Assembly (NCBI GenBank): GCA_035687745.1
Contig: DASRVA010000150.1
Span: forward strand, 1-42,370
Source of the DNA: DASRVA01 sp035687745
GTDB lineage: Bacteria > Gemmatimonadota > Gemmatimonadetes > JACCXV01 > JAHWKZ01
DNA length: 42,370 bases
Reading direction: 5' to 3'
The notes below the pieces were generated by a model. That model did no database searches. It saw only the letters and a program-made list of their open reading frames with translations, and had not been told where the DNA came from. Shown in pieces: positions 9,418-16,627 of the stretch (position 1 is the first letter of the stretch; each line of letters starts with the position of its first letter). A program made the translations under genes and the position numbers.

Positions 9418-9764
9418 TCCTGGTTGCCCTCCGCGAGACGATCGATCTCGCGAACCCGATCCACGGACACCACGAGATGCCGCACTCCGTCGCCGTCCTC
9501 GTTCCAGTACGCCACGTAGTCCATGACCTTCCGCTGGACCTCAGGCGTGGGCTGGTGCTCCTTCTCGAGGAACTTGAAGCAGAGGGTGCCCAGGTTGATC
9601 GCGAAGCGCCGCTCGACGCGGCGGAGGGCCCGGCAGAGCTCGAGCTTGCCCCGGTCGTCGCGCTCACGGTAGTGCCTCGCGATTCGCGTCGCGGAGTTGT
9701 CGTGGGCCGCGAAACGGTACGCGGCCAGCTCGACTTGCTCGGGGGTCAGTCCGATCAGCTGCAT
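9393..9764 (-). CDS. Hypothetical protein (123 aa)
   Basis: I do not recognise the family. The start ATG 9764 follows GAGGAAG closely. The protein is soluble and highly charged. It begins MQLIGLTPEQVELAAYRF, with an arginine-rich helical middle (IARHYRERDDRGKLELC) and a conserved-looking core RRFAINLGTLCFKFLEKEHQ. Its 3' end overlaps the DUF2905 gene by 25 bases. It lies in the tail of the ruv operon. Confidence 0.65.
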   Translation of the reverse strand: MQLIGLTPEQVELAAYRFAAHDNSATRIARHYRERDDRGKLELCRALRRVERRFAINLGTLCFKFLEKEHQPTPEVQRKVMDYVAYWNEDGDGVRHLVVSVDRVREIDRLAEGNQEWVDSRAS

Positions 9765-9898
9765 CTCTTCCTCATGCCGGAAGCTAAGGAAGCTTCGACC
9801 GTGAACGCAACGCGGAACAACGCAGCAACGATCGTGCCGCACGCGATCGCGCCCCGCTCGACGTTGATCGACCAGGGGACCTCGTACGGGCGGATCAT
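9755..9898 (-). CDS. Possible small coupled ORF (47 aa)
   Basis: The ATG at 9898 overlaps the stop of the preceding membrane protein as ATGA, and its stop overlaps the start of the next gene by ten bases. The peptide begins MIRPYEVPWSINVERG and has a mildly hydrophobic middle (CGTIVAALFRVAF). I know no family. The perfect fit into the gap argues for translation, but it could equally be a spacer. Confidence 0.35.
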   Translation of the reverse strand: MIRPYEVPWSINVERGAIACGTIVAALFRVAFTVEASLASGMRKRCS

Positions 9899-10431
9899 GC
9901 GGTCGACGGACCGCCCCGGGCCGCGAGGGCGGCGGCCAGCGCCAGGCCCCACGGGCCCCAGAGGACATAGGCGAAGCGGACGGGAATGGCGCCAGCCGGA
10001 GGCGAAGTCCAGACGAACTGGGTGAGCAGGGAGAGCGCGGCCCCGGCCGCGCAGACGAAGGAGAACGCCGCGAACTTCGGCGCGCGGGAGCGACCGAGGA
10101 CGCCGACCGCACCCCACCAGAGTCCGAGCGCGACGACGGCCGCGATCTCGCCAGTGACCAGCGGGCTCTCGATCAGGTCGCCGACCAGACCGTAGCCGGA
10201 CACGACGAAGCCCGCCGCTCCCAGGATGGCCCACGAGCGCAGCCCGCCGCTCCCGTGACGTGCGGATCGGCCTGCGAACGCCATCGACGCGGCCGCGAGG
10301 AGAAGGCCCGCCGCGAAGAAGAGCCAGGCGATCCAGCCCCCCAGTCCGCCTCCGGCATGGAACGGAAGGAGTGCCGACGCGGCCAGCGCACAGAGCCCGC
10401 CGGCCCCGGCCGCGAGCGCCCCGGCGCTCAC
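9895..10431 (-). CDS. Integral membrane protein, unknown function
   Basis: The GTG at 10431 overlaps the ruvB stop as GTGA, giving 178 aa. Five or six hydrophobic helices are visible, including GLCALAASALLPF, WIAWLFFAAGLLLAAA, AAVVALGLWWGAVGVL and FAYVLWGPWGLALAAALAA. No transporter or enzyme motif is recognisable. The coupling to ruvB is probably positional rather than functional. Confidence 0.65.
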   Translation of the reverse strand: MSAGALAAGAGGLCALAASALLPFHAGGGLGGWIAWLFFAAGLLLAAASMAFAGRSARHGSGGLRSWAILGAAGFVVSGYGLVGDLIESPLVTGEIAAVVALGLWWGAVGVLGRSRAPKFAAFSFVCAAGAALSLLTQFVWTSPPAGAIPVRFAYVLWGPWGLALAAALAARGGPSTA

Positions 10432-11495
10432 TCGCCGAACAGCCTCTCCTGACCGCCCTCCACTTCCGGCGGCCGACCGGCGATCCCCAGGTGACGGTAG
10501 GCCCGCTCGGTCGCCACCCGGCCACGGGACGTCCGGTGCAGAAAGCCGCTCTGGATCAGGAACGGCTCGTGCACCTCCTCGAGCGTCTCCGGCTCCTCGC
10601 CCACCGCCACGGCCAGCGATCCCACCCCCACCGGTCCGCCGCCGAACTTCTCGATCAGCGCGCTCAGGATCCGGGCGTCCATCTCGTCGAGCCCCACTTC
10701 GTCCACCTCCAGCGCCGAGAGAGCGGCCTCGGCGATCGGCCCCGTGATCGCCCCCTCCCCTTCGACCTGGGCGTAGTCCCGAGCCCACTTGAGGAGCCGG
10801 TTGGCGACTCGGGCCGTGCCGCGCGACCGGGCGGCGATCACCGCCACGCCCTCCCCGGTGATCGGAACGTCGAGGATGCGTGCCGAGCGCTCGACGATCC
10901 TCCCCAGCTCCTCCGGCGTGTAGAAGTCGAGGCGGGCGGCGTGCTCGAACCGCGAGCGGAGCGGCCCGGTCAGGAGTCCCCGCTTGGTCGTCGCGCCGAC
11001 CAGCGTGAACCGCTCGAGCGGGAGCGTTACCGAGCGCGCCGCCGGCCCCGAGTCGATCACGATGTCGAGCTGGAACTCCTCCATCGCCGGGTACAGATAC
11101 TCCTCGACCACGGTCTTCAGGCGATGGATCTCGTCGATGAAGAGGATGTCGCCCCGCTCGAGCCCGGTCAGAAGGCCGGCCAGGTCGCCCGGCTTCTCCA
11201 GGACCGGCCCGCTCGTCACCCGGATCCGGACGACCATCTCATGGGCCAGGATGTGGGCCAGCGTCGTCTTGCCGAGTCCGGGCGGCCCCGAGAAGAGGCA
11301 GTGGCCGAGCGGCTCCTCCCGCTTACGGGCGGCGGCGATCGAGATCGCCAGGTTGCGCTTCAGCTTCTCCTGGCCGGCGAACTCCTCGAGCGTCCGGGGA
11401 CGCAGGGTCTCCTCGAACGCCTCCTCCTCCGGCATACCCTCGGGACGGGTCGCCGTGCGGCCGGTCAGGTAGCTCTTGAAGGGCGGGTCGGCCAT
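10428..11495 (-). CDS. ruvB: Holliday junction branch migration ATPase RuvB
   Basis: RuvB is the AAA+ motor of the RuvAB complex, which drives Holliday junction branch migration. The 355-aa protein has Walker A GPPGLGKTT (70-78), Walker B ILFIDEIHRL, the sensor region VGATTKRG and the arginine-finger segment GPLRSRFE. A C-terminal winged helix carries GPVGVGSLAVAVGEE and QSGFLHRTSRGR. It starts three bases after the ruvA stop and ends in a GTGA overlap with a membrane protein gene. Confidence 0.97.
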   Translation of the reverse strand: MADPPFKSYLTGRTATRPEGMPEEEAFEETLRPRTLEEFAGQEKLKRNLAISIAAARKREEPLGHCLFSGPPGLGKTTLAHILAHEMVVRIRVTSGPVLEKPGDLAGLLTGLERGDILFIDEIHRLKTVVEEYLYPAMEEFQLDIVIDSGPAARSVTLPLERFTLVGATTKRGLLTGPLRSRFEHAARLDFYTPEELGRIVERSARILDVPITGEGVAVIAARSRGTARVANRLLKWARDYAQVEGEGAITGPIAEAALSALEVDEVGLDEMDARILSALIEKFGGGPVGVGSLAVAVGEEPETLEEVHEPFLIQSGFLHRTSRGRVATERAYRHLGIAGRPPEVEGGQERLFGE

Positions 11496-11498
11496 GGG

Positions 11499-12092
11499 CT
11501 ACTCCTTGAGCGCGCCGAGGGCGTGACGGGTGAGAACCGGCGCCGGAGCGCCGGGATGATCGGCGAGCGACCTCTGGACCGCCTGCTCGGCCTGGGCGCG
11601 GCGGATCCCGAGCGCGATCAGCGCCTTGACCGCGTCCTCGCCGCCCGCCGTCAGGACCGCCCCGCGCTCGCCCGCCTCGACGTCGGCCATGTCGGCCACC
11701 TTGTCCTTGAGCTCCAGCACCATGCGCTCGGCCGTCTTCTTCCCCACGCCGCTGATGCCGGTCAGCGTGGTCAGGTCGCCGCGGGAGATCGCGCCCACGA
11801 ACCGCTCGGGGGTGAGCCGCGAGAGGACGTGGAGGGCGAGCCGGGGGCCGATCCCGCTCACCCCGATCAGGATCTCGAAGAGCCGCCGCTCGCGGTCGCT
11901 CGCGAAGCCGTACAGGGCGAGCTCGTCCTCGCGAACGTGGAGGTGCGTGAGAAGGCGGACCTCCTCCCCCTCGGCGGGCAGGTCCTCGTAGGTGGAGAGC
12001 GGGATCGACACCCGGTAGCCCACCCCCTGCACGTCGACCAGGACCTCGTCGATGTCCTTGACGGCGAGCCGTCCGTTGAGGGATCCGATCAT
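11499..12092 (-). CDS. ruvA: Holliday junction DNA helicase subunit RuvA
   Basis: RuvA is the tetrameric junction-binding subunit that loads RuvB. The 197 residues show the N-terminal OB domain (MIGSLNGRL, then VQGVGYRVSIP), two helix-hairpin-helix motifs (GVSGIGPRLALHVL and GISGVGKKTAERMV), and a C-terminal RuvB-contact domain from about 150. The ATG overlaps the ruvC stop as ATGA. Confidence 0.97.
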   Translation of the reverse strand: MIGSLNGRLAVKDIDEVLVDVQGVGYRVSIPLSTYEDLPAEGEEVRLLTHLHVREDELALYGFASDRERRLFEILIGVSGIGPRLALHVLSRLTPERFVGAISRGDLTTLTGISGVGKKTAERMVLELKDKVADMADVEAGERGAVLTAGGEDAVKALIALGIRRAQAEQAVQRSLADHPGAPAPVLTRHALGALKE

Positions 12093-12574
12093 CCGGCCCT
12101 TCCGTTGGGGGCGGCCCGGTGGAGGTGGCAGAGGGCCGCGGCCAGGCTGTCGGTCGCGTCACGAGGCAGCCCGCGATCGGTCAGACCCAGGAGCGAGCCG
12201 ACCATGTAGGCGATCTGGGCCTTGCTGGCACGGCCGGTCCCGACCACCGCGCGCTTGATCTCGCGTGGGGCGTACTCGAAGACGGGAAGCTCCGCCCGGC
12301 GCGCCGCCAGCACCAGCACGCCACGCGTCTGGCTCATCACCGCCATCGCCTTGACGTTCCGGCCCAGGAAGGCGTTCTCGATCACGACCGCGTCCGGATG
12401 GTAGGTCTCGACCACCGCCTGGAGCCCGTCGTAGACGGCCACCAGACGTTCCGGCAACGCGCCGTTGCCGCCCACGATCGTGCCGCAGTCCACGCAGCGG
12501 AGCGACGGGCCGCTCCGCTCGACGATCCCGTAGCCCGTGATCCGGCTTCCGGGATCCACGCCGAGGACGCGCAG
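12089..12574 (-). CDS. ruvC: Crossover junction endonuclease RuvC (probable CTG start)
   Basis: RuvC cuts Holliday junctions symmetrically. The catalytic acids are visible in GVDPGSRITGYG, VVIENAFLGRN and RDATDSLAAAL. The first ordinary start codon, GTG 12559, would delete the first beta strand (RVLGV). There is no upstream in-frame ATG, GTG or TTG before that point. Starting at CTG 12574 gives 161 aa beginning MRVLGVDPGSR. It puts Asp7 and Glu66 at their E. coli numbers, with GGAAG nine bases upstream. A CTG at 12583 is a second option. The gene follows yebC closely and overlaps ruvA. Confidence 0.9.
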   Translation of the reverse strand: MRVLGVDPGSRITGYGIVERSGPSLRCVDCGTIVGGNGALPERLVAVYDGLQAVVETYHPDAVVIENAFLGRNVKAMAVMSQTRGVLVLAARRAELPVFEYAPREIKRAVVGTGRASKAQIAYMVGSLLGLTDRGLPRDATDSLAAALCHLHRAAPNGRAG

Positions 12575-12593
12575 GGTCGTCAGCTTCCGCTCA

Positions 12594-13340
12594 TCAGCTC
12601 GCTCGGGCCAGAATCTCCTCGGGGATGTCGAAGTTGGCCGCCACCTTCTGGACGTCGTCCTCCTCCTCGAGCGCGTCGACGAGCCGGAGGACCCTCTCCG
12701 CCGTCGAGCCCTCGACCGCGACCAGGCTCTTGGGAATCATGGCGAGCTCGGCTTCCACCAGCTCGAACCCGCCCTCGTGGAGGGCGTCCTGAACCGCCTG
12801 GAACGCGGTGAACGGCGTGGTCACGCGGAAGTACCCCTCGTCGGCGACCACGTCCTCCGCGCCGGCCTCGATCGCCGCCAGGAACACGGCCTCCTCGTCG
12901 TGCGAGCCCGCGTCCACCAGGATCTGACCCTTCGGGTCGAACATCCAGGCAACCGACCCGTCCTTGCCGAGGTTGCCACCGTGCTTGCCGAGTATGTGGC
13001 GGACCGACGCCACCGTGCGTTTCTCGTTGTCGGTCAGGCATTCGATGAAGAGGGCGACGCCGCCCGGGCCGTACCCCTCGTACGTCACCTCGACGTAGCT
13101 GACCCCCTCGAGCTCACCCGTGCCGCGCTTGATGGCCTTCTCGATGTTGTCGGAGGGCATGTTCCGGGCGCGCGCGTTGTCGACCGCCGTCCGGAGGCGC
13201 GGGTTGGACTCCGGATCGCCGCCGCCGGCGCGGGCGGCCACCGTGATCTCGCGGATCAGCTTGGTATAGACCTTACCGCGCCTGGCGTCGACCGCCGCCT
13301 TCTTGCGCTTGATGGTGGACCATTTGCTGTGGCCGGACAT
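12594..13340 (-). CDS. yebC: YebC/PmpR family regulatory protein (TACO1 family)
   Basis: This 248-aa protein starts MSGHSKWSTIKRKKAAVDA, the diagnostic family N-terminus. Further motifs are NMPSDNIEKAIKRGTG and YEGYGPGGVALFIE. The family is described both as a transcription regulator and as a translation factor easing ribosome stalling at proline runs. GAGGGAGC lies just before ATG 13340. It leads the ruvCAB operon, a very common arrangement, behind the promoter at 13381-13409. Confidence 0.96.
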   Translation of the reverse strand: MSGHSKWSTIKRKKAAVDARRGKVYTKLIREITVAARAGGGDPESNPRLRTAVDNARARNMPSDNIEKAIKRGTGELEGVSYVEVTYEGYGPGGVALFIECLTDNEKRTVASVRHILGKHGGNLGKDGSVAWMFDPKGQILVDAGSHDEEAVFLAAIEAGAEDVVADEGYFRVTTPFTAFQAVQDALHEGGFELVEAELAMIPKSLVAVEGSTAERVLRLVDALEEEDDVQKVAANFDIPEEILARAS

Positions 13341-13380
13341 GCTCCCTCGGGTGGCTCGTCGGTACGTGGATGGGGACGGA

Positions 13381-13409
13381 AATATACGCAGCGGGACGCC
13401 CCACTCCAA
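13381..13409 (-). promoter_or_regulatory. Probable sigma-70-type promoter of yebC-ruvCAB
   Basis: On the minus strand TTGGAG (13409-13404) is followed after 17 bases by TATATT (13386-13381). The -10 matches the consensus at five of six positions and the -35 at three of six. Transcription would begin near 13374, about 34 bases before the yebC ATG. The stretch is distinctly AT-richer than its surroundings. Confidence 0.55.
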
Positions 13410-13454
13410 CATAGGTTCTCGACGGCGTGTGAGGACTTCCTCAGTCGAAACCCG

Positions 13455-13480
13455 TGATTGCCCGACAGGAAAGGCAATCA
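13455..13480. repeat. Perfect 8-bp inverted repeat
   Basis: TGATTGCC and GGCAATCA are exact inverted copies separated by ten bases. The repeat lies in the 211-base gap between yebC and the monooxygenase-fold gene. It could be a weak hairpin ending the upstream minus-strand transcript or a protein site; no U-run follows on either strand. Confidence 0.4.
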
Positions 13481-13551
13481 TGGCCGGCACCGCCGACAGC
13501 TGCCGGGCCGGACACCGTCGGCACGGCTGGCGAGCCGAAGGGATCGAAACG

Positions 13552-13866
13552 CTAAGTGGCCACGTCGACCTGCAGCACCTCGTAGTGGGTGACCAGCGGC
13601 TCCCGCTCGAGCAGATAGGCGTCGTCCTCGGGGTAGTACCGCGCCCGCTCGTAATCATCGCCCGCGAAGGACCGGATCGCGTCCACCGAATCCCACAGCG
13701 TCGTCAGGACGAAGTGGGTCACGTCGCCCTCGGTGCGGCGGAAGACCAGGACGCCGCGGTTCCCCGGCGTCGCCGTATAGTCGGGGAGGCCGGTGCGACG
13801 GAGATAGGCGTGATACAGATCCGCCTTGGCCGCCGGGACCCGGCCGTGCCACGTGCGGGCGATCAT
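13552..13866 (-). CDS. ABM-fold (antibiotic biosynthesis monooxygenase-like) protein
   Basis: The 104-aa protein has the dimeric alpha/beta-barrel pattern of small cofactor-free monooxygenases and related proteins. It begins MIARTWHGRVPAAKADLYHAY. The core is LVFRRTEGDVTHFVLTTLWDS, then AIRSFAGDDYERARYYPEDD, where ABM proteins usually keep W-x-S/D and a tyrosine-rich helix. Its substrate is unknown. The ATG overlaps the stop of the arginase-fold gene (ATGA), so the two are made together. Confidence 0.75.
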   Translation of the reverse strand: MIARTWHGRVPAAKADLYHAYLRRTGLPDYTATPGNRGVLVFRRTEGDVTHFVLTTLWDSVDAIRSFAGDDYERARYYPEDDAYLLEREPLVTHYEVLQVDVAT

Positions 13867-14822
13867 GTCCGGTCGTGCGACCGGCTGTCTCGGGTCGCCT
13901 CCGCAGAGTGGACCGCCACGGCGTCGTCAGCGAGAACTTCCACGAGCAGATCCGCCAGACGCGCCGCCCCGTTCCGATCCGGATCGAGCGCCGGATCGTA
14001 GATCGTGAGCTCCAGGCCGATCGCCCCCGGGTGACGGACCAGCGGCCTGACCAGCCCGGCCAGCTCTTCGAGCCCAAGGCCGCCCGGCGTGGGCGAATCG
14101 ACCGCGGGCAGGAGCTCCGGATCGAGGACGTCCGCGTCCACGTGGATCCAGAACCCATCCACGCCGTTGCCGACAAGCCGCTCGAGCGCGGCACGCGCGG
14201 CCCCGCCCGGCCCGCTCGCGCGGACCGCATCGTGCGGTAGATCCAGGATCGCCGAGGCGGCCAGGGCGTCGTGACCGTACCACGATTCTCCGTGGTCCCG
14301 GCGAGCGAGGAGGACCACGTCCTCCGGGCGCACCAGGGGTCGCTCTCCGCTCAGGCGCGCCAGCGGCGTGTCGCCGCGTCCCACGGCGAGCGCGAGGCAC
14401 ATGCTGGCGGCCGATCCCGTACTCGACTCCTCGGGAGAGGCGAAGTCGGCATGAGCGTCCACGTAGATGAGACCGACGCGCCCGTTCCCCCGTGCGCCGA
14501 GCAGACAGCCCAGCACGATGCTGCAGTCGCCGCCGAGGACCAGCACGAACTCGCCGTCGGCGGACGCGGCGGCGACCCGCTCGGCGAGCGCCCGCGAGTA
14601 GGCGGCTACGTCGTCCTCGTTCCGAGGCCGAACCCCCCGGCGTTCGAAGTCACGGTAAGGCGGTGGGGTCACGTCGCCGCGGTCGCGAGCGGCGAGACGG
14701 GCGACCAGACCCTGCTCGCGCAAGGCGCGGGGCGCCAGGTCCAGACGGCGGTGGCCGCCCTCGTCGTACGGGCGGATGCCGATGCTGGACGGGGCGCCGA
14801 CGATGGCGATCGGAGTTGTCAT
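13863..14822 (-). CDS. Arginase/agmatinase-family hydrolase (ureohydrolase fold)
   Basis: This 319-aa protein has the binuclear manganese motifs of the ureohydrolase family: GGDCS (97-101), VDAHADF (121-127), IHVDADVLDP (227-236) and Glu271 in LELTIYDP. The first motif normally reads GGDHS, and the histidine that ligates one manganese is Cys100 here. Residues after DAHADF (ASPEESSTGS) do not match true arginases, so the substrate is not clear. AAGGGAG precedes ATG 14822, and a promoter with a dyad lies about 50-90 bases upstream. It is coupled to the ABM-fold gene. Confidence 0.85.
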   Translation of the reverse strand: MTTPIAIVGAPSSIGIRPYDEGGHRRLDLAPRALREQGLVARLAARDRGDVTPPPYRDFERRGVRPRNEDDVAAYSRALAERVAAASADGEFVLVLGGDCSIVLGCLLGARGNGRVGLIYVDAHADFASPEESSTGSAASMCLALAVGRGDTPLARLSGERPLVRPEDVVLLARRDHGESWYGHDALAASAILDLPHDAVRASGPGGAARAALERLVGNGVDGFWIHVDADVLDPELLPAVDSPTPGGLGLEELAGLVRPLVRHPGAIGLELTIYDPALDPDRNGAARLADLLVEVLADDAVAVHSAEATRDSRSHDRT

Positions 14823-14869
14823 GGGTTGCTCCCTTGGCGGGTCGCGGACTTAAGCCAGGCGATCCGCAG

Positions 14870-14898
14870 AGGGTAACGGTCCCGTTATAACCTGTCAA
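14870..14898 (-). promoter_or_regulatory. Probable promoter of the arginase-fold operon
   Basis: On the minus strand a perfect TTGACA (14898-14893) is followed after 17 bases by TACCCT (14875-14870). The -35 is exact and the -10 is weak (three of six), which would suit an activated or repressed promoter. Transcription would start near 14863, giving a leader of about 40 bases. Confidence 0.45.
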
Positions 14899-14915
14899 CC
14901 GTATATGACTGGTTA
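14888..14915. promoter_or_regulatory. Operator-like inverted repeat
   Basis: Arms TAACCTGTCA (14888-14897) and TGACTGGTTA (14906-14915) are inverted copies matching at nine of ten positions around an 8-base centre ACCGTATA. The left arm overlaps the TTGACA box of the promoter for the arginase-fold gene. The size and symmetry suit a dimeric repressor of the GntR or TetR kind. The regulator is not identifiable. Confidence 0.5.
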
Positions 14916-14948
14916 GCGAGTGGCCCCGCTGCTCTTCCCGGCAGCCGG

Positions 14949-15383
14949 CTACGGCACGATGACTCGTTCTCGACCGTCGGCGCCCCGCAGGGTTACGCTC
15001 GTGGTGGTCGGGGTCGCCGTCGTTCCGGCCCGCCGGGCGATGATGTGCACGCCTGGCTCGGTGGCTTCGTCGAGAAGGAGCAGGCCCGAGCCGCTCTCGC
15101 CGGCGCCGAGCTTGACGCGAATCGTCCCTTTCTCGTCGAGCAGCCGGAGCACGGCCTCGCTGTCTTCCACATTGATCCGCACCCGGATCTGATCGCTTTC
15201 GTCGAACAGCTCCAGCGCGCGACCGCGAAGAATCGGAGCGACCGTCCGTTCCGCCGCGGTCGGCGCCTCTGCCAATCCCGAAACCGTCGCCCGTGCCGTG
15301 GATGGCAGCAGCCTGGCGAGGATGAGGGTCAGCAGCAGGAGGTTGGCGGCCGTAAGGCCCAACGCGAGTCTCTCCGTCTTCAT
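14949..15383 (-). CDS. Membrane-anchored or secreted hypothetical protein (144 aa)
   Basis: I do not recognise a named family. A hydrophobic N-terminal segment (ALGLTAANLLLLTLILARLL, about 7-26) acts as signal or anchor. The rest is beta-rich with short repeating strands such as QIRVRINVEDSEAVLRLLD, TIRVKLGAGESGSGLLLLD and PGVHIIARRAG. These look like three related strand-turn repeats, each ending in LLD or the like. AAGGGGG precedes ATG 15383. It lies 32 bases after the AlkZ-like gene and may share its transcript. Confidence 0.7.
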   Translation of the reverse strand: MKTERLALGLTAANLLLLTLILARLLPSTARATVSGLAEAPTAAERTVAPILRGRALELFDESDQIRVRINVEDSEAVLRLLDEKGTIRVKLGAGESGSGLLLLDEATEPGVHIIARRAGTTATPTTTSVTLRGADGRERVIVP

Positions 15384-15415
15384 CCGTTCCCCCTTTCGAG
15401 CGCCATGGTTCCTCC

Positions 15416-16498
15416 TCACTTCAGGCCGAGCGTCACGGACCGGCCGAGAAACGCGCCGTACCGATCCGCGGCCGCCGCGACGGCTTCCTTCTGGGGTCGC
15501 GTCAGCCGGGCGAAGATATCGGCCTGGATGTCGACCGTGGTCTTCCTGAGCCTTCTCTTCCACGTCCCCACGATTCGACCGTCGACGACGACGATGCAGG
15601 TCAACGCGTTGCCCATGGCCGAGAGCCTGGCGGCATGCCGGCCGTCGACCATCGCGCCGCGATCCTTGTAGCCGGAGACGTATTCGTCGTAGATGGAAAG
15701 GAGATGGGCGGTGGGAGGTCCGTCCGCCTTCGGTCCCCGGCCGGGCGGGGACCAGAAGGTCCGTCCGTCCACGACCACGTGGTGGAGCCCGGCCTGCGTG
15801 GCTTCGAGGCCGCTGCGGGCGTCGGCGAGCGTCAGCCCCGACCATTTCGCGAAATCGTGCACGGTGGCCGGCCCGCGGCTCGCAAAGTAGCGACGGGCGA
15901 GCTCCGCCAAGGCCTCCTCGCGCGTCAGAGTCCTGGCTTCCGGCGCCCGTTCGTCCACGAGCGCGTAGGTGAACTGCTTCCCCCGCCGTGGACCGCTGCA
16001 GACGATCCCGTCCAGCTCGGCCCACATCATGAGATAGACCATCCGGAACTCGCGATCGATCGTGACGCCAGCCTTCTGAAGCACGCGTCGCAACTCCTCG
16101 CGCGTCCGGTACCGGCCGCCTCGCAGCGCCCTGGCCAGCGCCGCGTTGCTTCGATCGATGGCGCGGCCATCCAATCCCAGCTTCCGGTACATGTGCCCGT
16201 TGGCCGCGTGAACCCGCGGCGCCGTGAGGTCGAGCATCCAGCGAATGTCGGCGGGCGTCACGAAGTGCCACGTGGGTCGCAGGACGTGGGTGCGCAGGAT
16301 GGCGCCCTCGTCGAAAGCACGCTCCACGTCGTGATCCGTGATGTCCCGCAAGCGCGATCCGAGCGCCCACCTGGCGCCCGCGTAGTCCTGCGCCTGCACG
16401 CCGACCAGCCATCCGACCACGTCCGCCGCTCCCCCGCGCATGGGTCGGAAGAGCCGCTGGTTGCGTAGTCGCCGGCGTGCGATCTCCCCTTCAGTCAT
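15416..16498 (-). CDS. AlkZ-type winged-helix DNA glycosylase (HTH_42 family)
   Basis: The 360-aa protein belongs to the winged-helix family that includes Streptomyces AlkZ and E. coli YcaQ (AlkX). These enzymes excise bulky alkylated bases and unhook interstrand crosslinks. Near the N-terminus VGVQAQDYAGARWAL contains the Q-x-Q pair (Gln35, Gln37) of AlkZ-like members. HVLRPTWHFV and RGPATVHDFAKWSGL are further family segments. I chose ATG 16498 with AGAGGA upstream over ATG 16531. It is divergent from the cyclase-like gene. In antibiotic producers such genes give self-resistance; no toxin gene cluster is visible here. Confidence 0.85.
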   Translation of the reverse strand: MTEGEIARRRLRNQRLFRPMRGGAADVVGWLVGVQAQDYAGARWALGSRLRDITDHDVERAFDEGAILRTHVLRPTWHFVTPADIRWMLDLTAPRVHAANGHMYRKLGLDGRAIDRSNAALARALRGGRYRTREELRRVLQKAGVTIDREFRMVYLMMWAELDGIVCSGPRRGKQFTYALVDERAPEARTLTREEALAELARRYFASRGPATVHDFAKWSGLTLADARSGLEATQAGLHHVVVDGRTFWSPPGRGPKADGPPTAHLLSIYDEYVSGYKDRGAMVDGRHAARLSAMGNALTCIVVVDGRIVGTWKRRLRKTTVDIQADIFARLTRPQKEAVAAAADRYGAFLGRSVTLGLK

Positions 16499-16627
16499 CG
16501 ACGATCCTCTCGCTCCTCCCTCGCCGGACATGCCTCGAGGGCGTCATGACAGGTCGAAGCTCATCGCCACCCGGCAATGCCGGCGTGACCTTTTCGGCGC
16601 TTCGGACGACAGGTTATCGTCTGGAGC

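Noticed and set aside
13341..13551. tRNA or small RNA in the gap upstream of yebC
   Set aside because: No cloverleaf, TTC-loop or CCA-type end could be found; only the promoter and an 8-bp inverted repeat are supported.
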